Part shown: positions 1 through 5,880 of the stretch, in pieces
Layout: each line of letters begins with the position of its first letter
How positions within the stretch are numbered: the stretch's first letter is position 1
NCBI GenBank assembly: GCA_005883085.1
Contig: VBAY01000113.1
Span: 1-8,133 of the forward strand
DNA from: Candidatus Bathyarchaeota archaeon
GTDB taxonomy: Archaea > Thermoproteota > Bathyarchaeia > 40CM-2-53-6
Direction of reading: 5' to 3'
Length of the DNA stretch: 8,133 nucleotides
Position numbers and translations under genes: made by a program
The notes under the pieces: model-generated
The model's database searches: none
The model's input: the letters and a program-made list of their open reading frames with translations, nothing else
Told to the model about the DNA's origin: nothing

Positions 1-64
1 AGGTAGCGCATTCGAATACAAGCTCGATGGCGAGGTAGCGCATTCGAATACAAGCTCGATGGCG
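1..64. repeat. perfect 32-bp tandem duplication at the window edge
   Basis: Bases 1-32 and 33-64 are identical over all 32 positions. The unit encodes the ligase nucleotidyl-transferase motif (A-F-E-Y-K-L-D-G). Because 32 is not a multiple of 3, the two copies place the motif in different frames: copy 1 reads it from base 8, copy 2 from base 40. Only copy 2 continues in the frame of the downstream ligase, and that frame meets a TAG stop at 4-6. The duplication begins exactly at the first base of the window. That favours a contig-end assembly artefact, although a genuine slippage duplication that inactivates the gene cannot be excluded. Confidence 0.9.
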
Positions 65-990
65 CGAGAATCCAGATTCATAGAAGACAAGGTCGAGTCA
101 GAATTTTCAGCCGACGACTTACAGATGTCACCGACAGTATTCCGGAAATGGTCGACTATGCCAAGACCAAGATAAGAGCATCAGAGTTCTTGATAGAAGG
201 AGAAGTTGTCGCTCTAGGAGAGGGCGGAAAGCCGGTTCCGTTTCAGGATCTGATGCGTAGGTTCCGCCGGGTCCACGGGGTCGAGGACATGGTCGAGAAA
301 ATCCCGCTACGACTCTATCTCTTCGACATTCTCCAATCCGGAGGAAAGACCCTGATAGACCTCCCCTGCACGGAGAGATGGGTAATACTTGCTAGCCTGG
401 CACCTGCCGAGTCTCTTGCTCCCCGAATCGTCACTCGGGACCCCAAGATCGTGGAAGATTTCATGCAGTCGGCGCTGAAAGAGGGTCATGAAGGCTTGAT
501 GGCGAAGTCGCTCCCAAGTGACTACTCTCCGGGTGCACGGGGTAAGAAGTGGTTCAAGATCAAACCGGCTGACAGGCTTGACGTAGTTATCGTGGCCGCA
601 GATTGGGGGAGTGGGAGAAGAGTGGGGTGGCTGAGCAACTACCATCTCGCGGTCAGGGACGACGAGACTGGCGAATACCTGGTTGTTGGGAAGACGTTCA
701 AGGGGTTGACCGACGTAGAGTTTGAAATGATAACGAAGCGGCTTCAAGAGTTGAAAACTAAGGAGTCTAAGTGGACGGTTCATGTGAAACCAGAGATCGT
801 AGTAGAGGTTGCGCACAACGAGATTCAGAAGAGTCCCCGATACAAGTCAGGATTCGCGCTGCGGTTTGCAAGGATCGCGAAGTTCAGAGATGACAAGACC
901 CCCGAAGAAGCCGACACCATCCAACGGCTACGTAAGCTGTACGAGAAACAGTTTGAAAACAAGGGACGACTGCTAAAGGAAATCCCTTGA
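34..990 (+). CDS. lig: ATP-dependent DNA ligase, 5'-truncated (catalytic core and OB-fold)
   Basis: Seals nicks in duplex DNA through a ligase-AMP intermediate during replication and repair. The visible part runs from motif I to the C-terminus. Motif I is E-Y-K-L-D-G with the adenylated lysine codon at 52-54. Motif III is L-Y-L-F-D-I-L near 313-333. Motif IV (E-G-L-M-A-K-S) lies near 490-510 and motif V (W-F-K-I-K-P) near 550-567. Then come the OB-fold and motif VI (R-F-A-R-I...R-D-D-K-T) near 862-900. The N-terminal DNA-binding domain, usually more than 200 residues in archaeal replicative ligases, is missing because the window starts inside the gene. The first ATG in frame is at 148, but homology clearly continues upstream to base 34, so 148 is not the real start. 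Upstream of 34 the frame is disturbed by the 32-bp duplication. The stop at 988-990 overlaps the dph6 start. Confidence 0.9.
   Translation, partial: GSAFEYKLDGARIQIHRRQGRVRIFSRRLTDVTDSIPEMVDYAKTKIRASEFLIEGEVVALGEGGKPVPFQDLMRRFRRVHGVEDMVEKIPLRLYLFDILQSGGKTLIDLPCTERWVILASLAPAESLAPRIVTRDPKIVEDFMQSALKEGHEGLMAKSLPSDYSPGARGKKWFKIKPADRLDVVIVAADWGSGRRVGWLSNYHLAVRDDETGEYLVVGKTFKGLTDVEFEMITKRLQELKTKESKWTVHVKPEIVVEVAHNEIQKSPRYKSGFALRFARIAKFRDDKTPEEADTIQRLRKLYEKQFENKGRLLKEIP
975..980 (+). promoter_or_regulatory. Shine-Dalgarno for dph6
   Basis: AAAGGA ends 6 nt before a TTG at 987. It lies inside the last codons of the ligase gene and supports the TTG as the real start, with translational coupling to the ligase. 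Confidence 0.5.
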
Positions 991-1670
991 AGCTAGCGGT
1001 TCTTTTCAGCGGAGGCAAGGATAGCACCTACGCCACCTGGGTTGCTGAACATCAAGGCTGGGATGTGGAAGCCCTTGTGAGCGTTCTGCCGACAGGGGTT
1101 GAGTCCCTCATGTTTCACTTCCCCAACGTGCGTTGGACGAGGATTCAAGCCGAGGCAATGGGTCTTCCCCATCGTACTATCGAAGCCGGCAAGGACGAAC
1201 TGTCGAGCCTACTAGAAGGACTGGACAGAATACGAGATACGCTTGGGATAGATGGAGTTGTAACAGGCGCTATTGCTAGCGACTATCAGAAATCCCGGAT
1301 CGACCAAATCTGTGACACATTAGGCATGAAAAGCTTCGCTCCACTATGGCACAAAGATCCAACGATACTTGTAACCGACTTAAGAGCGGCGGGTTTCAAG
1401 ATCATCTTGTCTGGTGTCGGAGCTGCAGGTCTAGACGAGTCATGGCTGGGGCAGGAGCTGACAGACGAGCGATGGGCTGTGTTGGAGAAGCTGTCGAGAA
1501 AGCATGGGATACATTTGACGGGCGAAGGGGGCGAGTACGAAACCTTTGTTCTTGACGCTCCCCACTTCAATAATCGGATTAGCATCGAGAAGACTCACTA
1601 TGAGTGGGACGGACAGAGCGGCTACTTGGTTATCGAACAAGCTTCGCTAATGCATAAGTCGGCGAACTGA
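987..1670 (+). CDS. dph6: diphthine--ammonia ligase (Dph6), PP-loop ATPase
   Basis: Catalyses the last step of diphthamide formation, the ATP-dependent amidation of diphthine on the conserved histidine of archaeal EF-2; it acts in the cytosol. The 227-residue protein is full length for the archaeal family. The N-type PP-loop S-G-G-K-D-S is at residues 8-13. Residues 94-104 hold the G-A-I-x-S-D-Y-Q-x-x-R segment, and residues 179-194 the diagnostic G-E-G-G-E-Y-E-T-F-V-L-D-A-P-H-F block. The start is TTG at 987; homologues begin immediately before the V-L-F-S-G-G-K-D-S loop, so no longer N-terminus is expected. TTG (987-989) overlaps the ligase TGA (988-990), implying co-transcription and coupling. 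The 3' end overlaps the convergent deaminase gene by 24 bp. Archaeal members are often annotated only as 'ATP-binding protein' or 'TIGR00289'. Confidence 0.93.
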   Translation: MKLAVLFSGGKDSTYATWVAEHQGWDVEALVSVLPTGVESLMFHFPNVRWTRIQAEAMGLPHRTIEAGKDELSSLLEGLDRIRDTLGIDGVVTGAIASDYQKSRIDQICDTLGMKSFAPLWHKDPTILVTDLRAAGFKIILSGVGAAGLDESWLGQELTDERWAVLEKLSRKHGIHLTGEGGEYETFVLDAPHFNNRISIEKTHYEWDGQSGYLVIEQASLMHKSAN

Positions 1671-2954
1671 GGCGTTGACCCCTTCTTCGATCTTCGCAGG
1701 GTCCAGTCGAAGATACTTCCTGTCTTTCATCAGAACCTTACCATCCACTATGGTAGTGTCGACATTGTAGCCGCTCGCAGAATAGACGAGGTCAGAGATT
1801 ACCGTCTCTTTCCCATGGATAGGCATGAAGTTAGGCTCCTTCAAATCGACGAGAACCAGATCAGCTCGTTTATCCTTCTCTATGCTGCCAATCTCCTTCT
1901 CCTTGCCGATCGCACGGGCGCCATCGATCGTAGCCATATCCAGAACCCTCTGGGCACTAGCGGCACTTGGGTCCCACCGGTGCGCCTTGTGAGCCAGAGC
2001 ACAAAATTTCATCGTATCGAACATGTCAAGGCTATTGTTGCTTGCAGGTCCGTCAGTTCCAAGACCAACTCGGACCCCTGCCTCCCACATCTCCGGCAAC
2101 GGTGCGACGCTACCTCCCGCGAGCTTCATATTGGAAACCGGGCAGTGAGCGACTCTAACGCCCCGCTTTCCATACAGCTGGACTTCCGATTTTGTCAACC
2201 ACACAGAGTGGGCGGCCAGAACTCTGTCATTTAGAAACCCGATCTTGTCGAGATAGTCTACTTCACGAGATTTCTTGTCCCGTTCGAACCGAGCCTGTTC
2301 TCCCCGAGTTTCAGCAATATGGATGTTCACCAGTACGTTTTCTTTCTCAGCTTCCTTTCGACACCAGAGAAGTGTCTCCTCGCTGCAGGTGTAGGGAGAG
2401 TGGGGACCGAAGGCGAACGAAATTCTCGGAGACTTCATCGCGCGGACCTGTTGGAGCAGCTTCAGGGAGTTCTTTCGCTCTCGTTCTTTACCCTCCTGTG
2501 TGGAGGGGTCGATCATTCCATAGGAGAGTATTCCTCTAAGTCCGGCCTCCTCCGTAGCCCTGGCCACATCCTCCATGTGAAAGTACATGTCAACGAAACA
2601 CGTAGTTCCTGTTCTGGTCATTTCCATCGTTCCAAGAAGGGCGCCGTAGTAGCACATTTCGCCAGTGAGTCGTTTCTCGAGAGGCCAGATCCTCTTCTCA
2701 AGCCACTGCTGAAGTTCAAGATCGTCCGCGTATCCTCGGAAAAGAGTCATGGAGAGATGAGTATGAGTGTTGATTAGACCCGGAATCAACACTTTGCCTC
2801 TACAATCGATAACTTCGTCGTTCCGGGACCCTTGTGTTATGCCCATGTCCCGAATGATTCCGCTGTCATCGATGCTGACAGAGGAGTTTCGTAGAACGTC
2901 TCGATCAGGATTCTGCGTGACCACCCAGTCGCAACCCTTCAGAAAAAGTCCCAT
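1647..2954 (-). CDS. dadD: 5'-deoxyadenosine / S-adenosylhomocysteine / methylthioadenosine deaminase (amidohydrolase)
   Basis: Metal-dependent amidohydrolase, 435 residues, close to the usual length of the MtaD/DadD/TrzN group. It is expected to deaminate the adenine ring of SAM by-products (5'-deoxyadenosine, SAH, MTA) to inosine derivatives for salvage. The metal-site H-T-H is at residues 64-66 and is followed by L-S-M-T-L-F-R-G. F-G-P-H-S-P-Y-T is at 182-189. H-I-A-E-T at 212-216 supplies a metal His and the catalytic Glu. A-A-H-S is at 247-250, H-C-P-x-S-N at 270-275, and G-T-D-G-P-A-S-N-N at 299-307 carries the metal Asp301. These match the SAH/MTA deaminases rather than guanine or cytosine deaminases. 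Which substrate is preferred cannot be read from sequence. It starts at ATG 2954, 5 bp after the stop of the XPF gene, so the two form one operon. Confidence 0.87.
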   Translation of the reverse strand: MGLFLKGCDWVVTQNPDRDVLRNSSVSIDDSGIIRDMGITQGSRNDEVIDCRGKVLIPGLINTHTHLSMTLFRGYADDLELQQWLEKRIWPLEKRLTGEMCYYGALLGTMEMTRTGTTCFVDMYFHMEDVARATEEAGLRGILSYGMIDPSTQEGKERERKNSLKLLQQVRAMKSPRISFAFGPHSPYTCSEETLLWCRKEAEKENVLVNIHIAETRGEQARFERDKKSREVDYLDKIGFLNDRVLAAHSVWLTKSEVQLYGKRGVRVAHCPVSNMKLAGGSVAPLPEMWEAGVRVGLGTDGPASNNSLDMFDTMKFCALAHKAHRWDPSAASAQRVLDMATIDGARAIGKEKEIGSIEKDKRADLVLVDLKEPNFMPIHGKETVISDLVYSASGYNVDTTIVDGKVLMKDRKYLRLDPAKIEEGVNASVRRLMH

Positions 2955-2959
2955 TGATT

Positions 2960-3652
2960 CTACACCTCTGCGCGAAGCTGGGTTTGAGAGTGGACCCCTT
3001 TTGAAGGCTTGTAGGATGCATCTAGAAGGGCTCTGACCCTCAGGGCCTTAGCTTTACCGATTCCAGCTCCAACCGCCATTTCCGTCACGGAAGCGTTGAA
3101 TGTTCGCCTTAGAGACCCAAAGTGGGATAGCAGCTGTTCTGCTGTCCGTGGTCCGACGCCGGGTACGGAACCAACGATGGACTCCTGAAGTCTCTTAACA
3201 TCTTGAGACCGCGGCTTCCTAACAACGAGAGGTGGTTGTCCGTGGCGACCCTTGTAGCGTCCACCTTTTCCGAGAGTAATTAAGAACTCAGCTGTCTCGT
3301 TTGCATCATGTGTAAAAAAACAGTGCATGTCAAAATCCAGGACAGCAGAAATCAGCGCGCCCCAAAGAGAACGCGGGTTCCGGGACCTCTTGAGCTCATC
3401 GTCCAAGCTGCCTTCGACGACCAGAATCTTATCTCTGTAGGACTCACCTATTCTGTAGGCCTGGTCGAATAGCCTCCCGCTGAATAACGATGAGACGAAA
3501 TCCCGGGCGGATTTTCGCTCCACAGCATATTCGCCCACTACATAATCCGCTACCTCAAGGACGCGATACTCAACAGACACTCCCTTCGATCGGAGCTCAT
3601 CAGGAACTCCCGAAGGCTTCTCCCTTTCATCAACCGCTATCCGAACCATCAT
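2960..3652 (-). CDS. xpf: XPF/ERCC4-family structure-specific endonuclease (short archaeal type)
   Basis: Cuts 3'-flaps, bubbles and branched DNA in repair and fork processing. The protein has an ERCC4 nuclease domain followed by tandem helix-hairpin-helix motifs and no helicase domain, like crenarchaeal and thaumarchaeal XPF and unlike euryarchaeal Hef. Counting from the upstream GTG (3682), the nuclease motif shows D18-E-R, A-D-Y at 45-47, and E-R-K at 55-57 followed by D61. S-L-F-S-G-R-L-F-D-Q-A is at 65-75, and the HhH elements are at about 172-190 and 204-221. I chose ATG 3652 because the family begins around V-R-I-A-V-D-E-R-E-K. Possible alternatives are GTG 3682, ATG 3679 and ATG 3649, and none has a convincing Shine-Dalgarno. 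The C-terminus ends Q-T-Q-L-R-A-E-V, without the aromatic pair of a PCNA-interacting box. The stop is 5 bp from the deaminase start. Confidence 0.9.
   Translation of the reverse strand: MMVRIAVDEREKPSGVPDELRSKGVSVEYRVLEVADYVVGEYAVERKSARDFVSSLFSGRLFDQAYRIGESYRDKILVVEGSLDDELKRSRNPRSLWGALISAVLDFDMHCFFTHDANETAEFLITLGKGGRYKGRHGQPPLVVRKPRSQDVKRLQESIVGSVPGVGPRTAEQLLSHFGSLRRTFNASVTEMAVGAGIGKAKALRVRALLDASYKPSKGVHSQTQLRAEV
2963..2968 (-). promoter_or_regulatory. Shine-Dalgarno for the deaminase gene
   Basis: On the minus strand this is GAGGTG, 8 nt before the ATG at 2954. It sits within the last codons of the XPF gene and fits translation of the deaminase as the second cistron. Confidence 0.55.
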
Positions 3653-3682
3653 CAGTCCGAGATCTCGTGATACCGTCATCAC

Positions 3683-3821
3683 AAAAGACTATGCGATCGA
3701 ATTGAGACTCAGATCGTGGTGTTGAGGTCATCCGTTGCCGTACGTTGTGGTTTCGAGCGAGAAAAAAGGGTCTTTGGAAAGCAATCCTCAAAAGTAACCG
3801 TTCCCGTTTTTCGCGTCGGCC
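3683..3821. other. divergent intergenic region between the XPF and ribA genes
   Basis: About 140-170 bp depending on the XPF start. It must hold promoters for both genes. No strong TATA box is visible. The best candidates are C-A-A-A-A-G-T-A-A at 3789-3797 for ribA, about 31 bp before ATG 3825, and a T-rich CTTTTGT (minus strand, about 3682-3688) for an XPF start at 3652. A 9-bp inverted repeat TGAGACTCA at 3703-3711 and flanking GATCG copies are present, but they are short enough to be chance. No RNA gene or FMN-riboswitch-like fold was recognised. Confidence 0.4.
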
Positions 3822-3824
3822 TTG

Positions 3825-4529
3825 ATGGGCATCCCGAAATCGGCCGTCAACCAGCTGTTGAAGGAAAGCGAAGACCACGCATGTCGTGAGGCACCTGAGA
3901 TCTGCGTTAAGGTCATGGCTATCGCAAACCTCCCGACTCTATACGGTGACTATCAGGCGGTCGCGTTCTGGAACAATTTCGACAAGAAGGAGCATGCCGC
4001 GTTTGTCCATGGCGATATCTTCGAGAGAGAGGATGTTCCAGTAAGGCTGCACTCCGAGTGTCTTACAGGGGATGCTATCGGCTCTTTACGTTGCGACTGC
4101 CGAGAGCAGCTTCAGGAGTCCCTCACGCGAATCGGCAAGATGGAGCGGGGGATAGTTCTCTATTTGAGGCAGGAAGGCCGGGGAATCGGTTTCGTCAACA
4201 AGATCAAGGCCTACCAGCTGCAGGATACAGGTTTCGACACTGTTGAGGCGAACAAGAAGCTGGGCTTCAGGCCTGACGAACGAGACTACGACATTGCAGC
4301 CCACATGCTGATGTCGCTTCACGTAAAATCGGTCAAGCTCCTGACGAATAATCCGGATAAGCTGAAGGATCTGCAGCTTCACGGGATCAAGGTGGCTGAG
4401 AGAATACCTGTTGTGATGCCACCCAACCAGTTCAACAAGTTCTATCTGGAGACGAAGAGGAAGAAGCTGGGCCATATACTGGATATAGAACAGCGCGACG
4501 ACCTAGCCTATCCTCATAATCAGGAGTGA
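3825..4529 (+). CDS. ribA: GTP cyclohydrolase II (RibA-type)
   Basis: Opens GTP to 2,5-diamino-6-ribosylamino-4(3H)-pyrimidinone 5'-phosphate, formate and pyrophosphate, the entry to riboflavin (and so FAD and coenzyme F420 precursors). It has only the cyclohydrolase domain, with no fused DHBP synthase. Numbering is from the TTG at 3822. The core begins at about residue 36 (L-P-T-L-Y-G-D-Y-Q). Zinc cysteines are C80, C91 and C93 in the C-x10-C-x-C pattern. R-Q-E-G-R-G-I-G is at 116-123, the catalytic D-E-R at 152-154, and T-N-N-P-x-K at 175-180. The end Y-L-x-T-K-x-x-K-x-G-H-I-L at 208-220 matches bacterial RibA closely. All key residues are present. About 30 residues precede the core. TTG 3822 or ATG 3825 is the start, since an in-frame TAA lies at 3795 and no Shine-Dalgarno precedes either. 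Many archaea use GTP cyclohydrolase III (ArfA) instead. Confidence 0.93.
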   Translation: MGIPKSAVNQLLKESEDHACREAPEICVKVMAIANLPTLYGDYQAVAFWNNFDKKEHAAFVHGDIFEREDVPVRLHSECLTGDAIGSLRCDCREQLQESLTRIGKMERGIVLYLRQEGRGIGFVNKIKAYQLQDTGFDTVEANKKLGFRPDERDYDIAAHMLMSLHVKSVKLLTNNPDKLKDLQLHGIKVAERIPVVMPPNQFNKFYLETKRKKLGHILDIEQRDDLAYPHNQE

Positions 4530-4540
4530 GACTGCTTACT

Positions 4541-5017
4541 TCAGGTTACTGAGTCCCGCAGAGTCTGCTCTTTGAGTTTCATTTTGTAGTCATTAATGAG
4601 TCTCCTCTGTCTAGCATCCAGCTTGCCAACCCACTCATACCTCTCCGTGATGCGTATGTAGAACCCGAAGGGATCGACTATTCTGAAGTCGCGATGACCC
4701 CATTTTTTCAACTGCAAAGGTTGGACGATCTTTGCGAATTTCCTTACACGGTTATAGAACCGTTCCACTCGGTCAACTGGAATGATTATCTCTACTCCGA
4801 AACCACATTTTGTGGTTTTCTTGAAGCGTCCGGAGTATGAGTGAGAGTACACTTTCTGGCTACCACCGAAAAAGTTGATGACACTTCTCTTTCTCTTCAT
4901 TACAAGATAGTCTTCAGTTCGCCACAGGAGTCTGAAACCCAGTCTTGAGTAGAACTTGGTTGCTTTCCTGAAGTCCGGGACGTGAAGCTCAATATAGACA
5001 TCTGTTAACATTGCCAT
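4541..5017 (-). CDS. VOC-superfamily (glyoxalase/bleomycin-resistance fold) protein without metal ligands
   Basis: A 158-residue protein with one pair of beta-alpha-beta-beta-beta modules. The first starts at Y-I-E-L-H-V-P-D-F with K-F-Y-S-R-L-G-F at about 21-28. The second ends D-F-R-I-V-D-P-F-G-F-Y-I-R-I-T-E at about 111-126. By eye-alignment with E. coli glyoxalase I, the four metal ligands (H, E, H, E) are replaced by Y, N, V and R, so it is probably not a glyoxalase or dioxygenase; a ligand-binding role is possible. A basic, helical-looking tail of about 30 residues follows the fold. The start is ATG 5017, chosen over ATG 5011 because an AAATAATT element lies about 26 bp upstream. It is convergent with ribA (11-bp gap) and divergent from the reductase gene. 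Substrate and function are unknown. Confidence 0.8.
   Translation of the reverse strand: MAMLTDVYIELHVPDFRKATKFYSRLGFRLLWRTEDYLVMKRKRSVINFFGGSQKVYSHSYSGRFKKTTKCGFGVEIIIPVDRVERFYNRVRKFAKIVQPLQLKKWGHRDFRIVDPFGFYIRITERYEWVGKLDARQRRLINDYKMKLKEQTLRDSVT
4991..4998 (+). promoter_or_regulatory. TATA-box candidate for the RibD-C reductase operon
   Basis: AATATAGA is centred about 28 bp before ATG 5023, the spacing expected for a leaderless archaeal transcript. It lies wholly inside the coding sequence of the divergent VOC gene. It also argues for ATG 5023 over TTG 5011 as the reductase start. Confidence 0.5.
5003..5010. promoter_or_regulatory. 8-bp palindrome TGTTAACA between TATA candidate and start
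   Basis: A perfect palindrome lies between the TATA candidate and the reductase ATG. It could be an operator half or core, but it is short and found once, so this is weak. Confidence 0.2.
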
Positions 5018-5022
5018 CGACC

Positions 5023-5868
5023 ATGGTTAGAACGGTGGAATTATTTGAAGACCCGAACGTTCCCTTAGCCCAACTATCGGAATTCTACAAAGTCGAGGGA
5101 AGTCCCCACACTTACCTGATGTTTGTTACAACCATCGACGGCGTTGCTGTTCCCCTCGAATCTGGCCAGCGTGGAGGGTCCGAGATTGCGCTCCGACACT
5201 TGAAGAATAATCCCATAGCCGCTGGGGGTCTCGCCGACAATAGAGCGCTTCAGTACGGATGGGCGACGGCCGATGCGGTCTTGGGAGGTGCCGGAATCTT
5301 GAGAGACAACCCGGCGGCGACTTGGTATCCCCGGGACAAAGATCTTCAGGATCTCTTGAGGGGTCGTAAGCCGGTCCGGGCAGTTGTAACTGGTAGCGGA
5401 GAGGTCGATCTGAGACATCCCGTATTCAACCCACAGAAGGGCCAGTGGAAACCGGTCGTTTTTACCACAAGAAAAGGAGAAGGGAAGCTTAAGAATCAAG
5501 CAAAACGGTTGAAAGCCAACAGCAACAACTCTCTTCAGCCTCCCGAAACGTATGCCATTGGAGATAGAAGTGTAGACCTTGCCAAGGCCGTAGGGATTTT
5601 GAAGAGAGACTACAAGACAAAGCTGCTGGACATCCAGGGCGGGCCTATCCTGGCAGGTGGCGCTGTCAAGGCGATGTTGGTCGACGAGGTCAGGCTTACT
5701 GTTTCCCCGCAGATTATGGGTGACCTTAACTCCGAGGGAAGAAGAAGACCTGGTTTTGTAACGGGGATCCATTTTGGATTGGAAGACTCTCCCCTGGCAG
5801 AGCTTGAGGCTTTAGGGGTCTCGGGGAGTCATATCTTTCTAAGATACCTGATGAACTATAGGAACTAG
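5023..5868 (+). CDS. RibD C-terminal-domain (DHFR-like) pyrimidine/pterin reductase
   Basis: A DHFR-fold reductase of the RibD_C family, 281 residues, without the deaminase domain. Likely role: NADPH-dependent reduction of the ribosylamino-pyrimidine phosphate made by RibA (the archaeal ArfC step). Conserved blocks from ATG 5023: Y-L-M-F-V-T-T-I-D-G at 31-40 (usual T-x-D-G); W-A-T-A-D-A-V-L-G-G-A-G-I-L-R-D-N-P at 80-97 (usual D-x-x-x-V-G-x-G-T-x-x-x-D-x-P); P-V-R-A-V-V at 117-122; L-L-D-I-Q-G-G-P at 201-208, where ArfC has L-E-G-G; V-D-E-V-R-L-T-V-S-P-Q-I-M-G at 220-233. It is about 50 residues longer than typical ArfC, with extra sequence near 45-75 and in the middle. ATG 5023 is preferred over TTG 5011 from the TATA spacing. 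A dihydropterin reductase (DmrA-like) role is an alternative. It is followed after 12 bp by the PTPS-like gene. Confidence 0.82.
   Translation: MVRTVELFEDPNVPLAQLSEFYKVEGSPHTYLMFVTTIDGVAVPLESGQRGGSEIALRHLKNNPIAAGGLADNRALQYGWATADAVLGGAGILRDNPAATWYPRDKDLQDLLRGRKPVRAVVTGSGEVDLRHPVFNPQKGQWKPVVFTTRKGEGKLKNQAKRLKANSNNSLQPPETYAIGDRSVDLAKAVGILKRDYKTKLLDIQGGPILAGGAVKAMLVDEVRLTVSPQIMGDLNSEGRRRPGFVTGIHFGLEDSPLAELEALGVSGSHIFLRYLMNYRN
5039..5046 (-). promoter_or_regulatory. TATA-box candidate for the VOC gene
   Basis: On the minus strand this reads AAATAATT, centred about 26 bp before ATG 5017, as expected for a leaderless transcript. It lies inside the early codons of the divergent reductase gene. Confidence 0.45.
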
Positions 5869-5872
5869 GAGA
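5867..5872 (+). promoter_or_regulatory. Shine-Dalgarno for the PTPS-like gene
   Basis: AGGAGA begins inside the reductase TAG stop and ends 8 nt before ATG 5881. It selects 5881 over the in-frame ATGs at 5887 and 5896 and indicates co-transcription with the reductase. Confidence 0.6.
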
Positions 5873-5880
5873 GACTGGAA

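Noticed and set aside
8..50. TTCGAAT in both repeat copies, resembling a tRNA T-loop or att site
   Set aside because: It encodes the F-E-Y of ligase motif I and has no pairing arms.
1..64. CRISPR or other repeat array
   Set aside because: Two directly abutting copies without spacers, within a coding motif.
148..990. ATG 148 as the start of the ligase gene
   Set aside because: The conserved motif I and the following strand lie upstream in the same frame (34-147), so 148 is only the first ATG inside a truncated gene.
2319..2777. Open frames on the plus strand inside the deaminase gene
   Set aside because: Shadow frames of a strongly conserved minus-strand amidohydrolase; no motifs.
3703..3711. 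TGAGACTCA inverted repeat upstream of the XPF gene as an operator
   Set aside because: Only 4-bp arms and a single copy; expected by chance in a window of this size.
5074..5772. Long open frame antisense to the reductase gene
   Set aside because: It has no recognisable domain and mirrors the codons of the well-supported plus-strand RibD-C gene.
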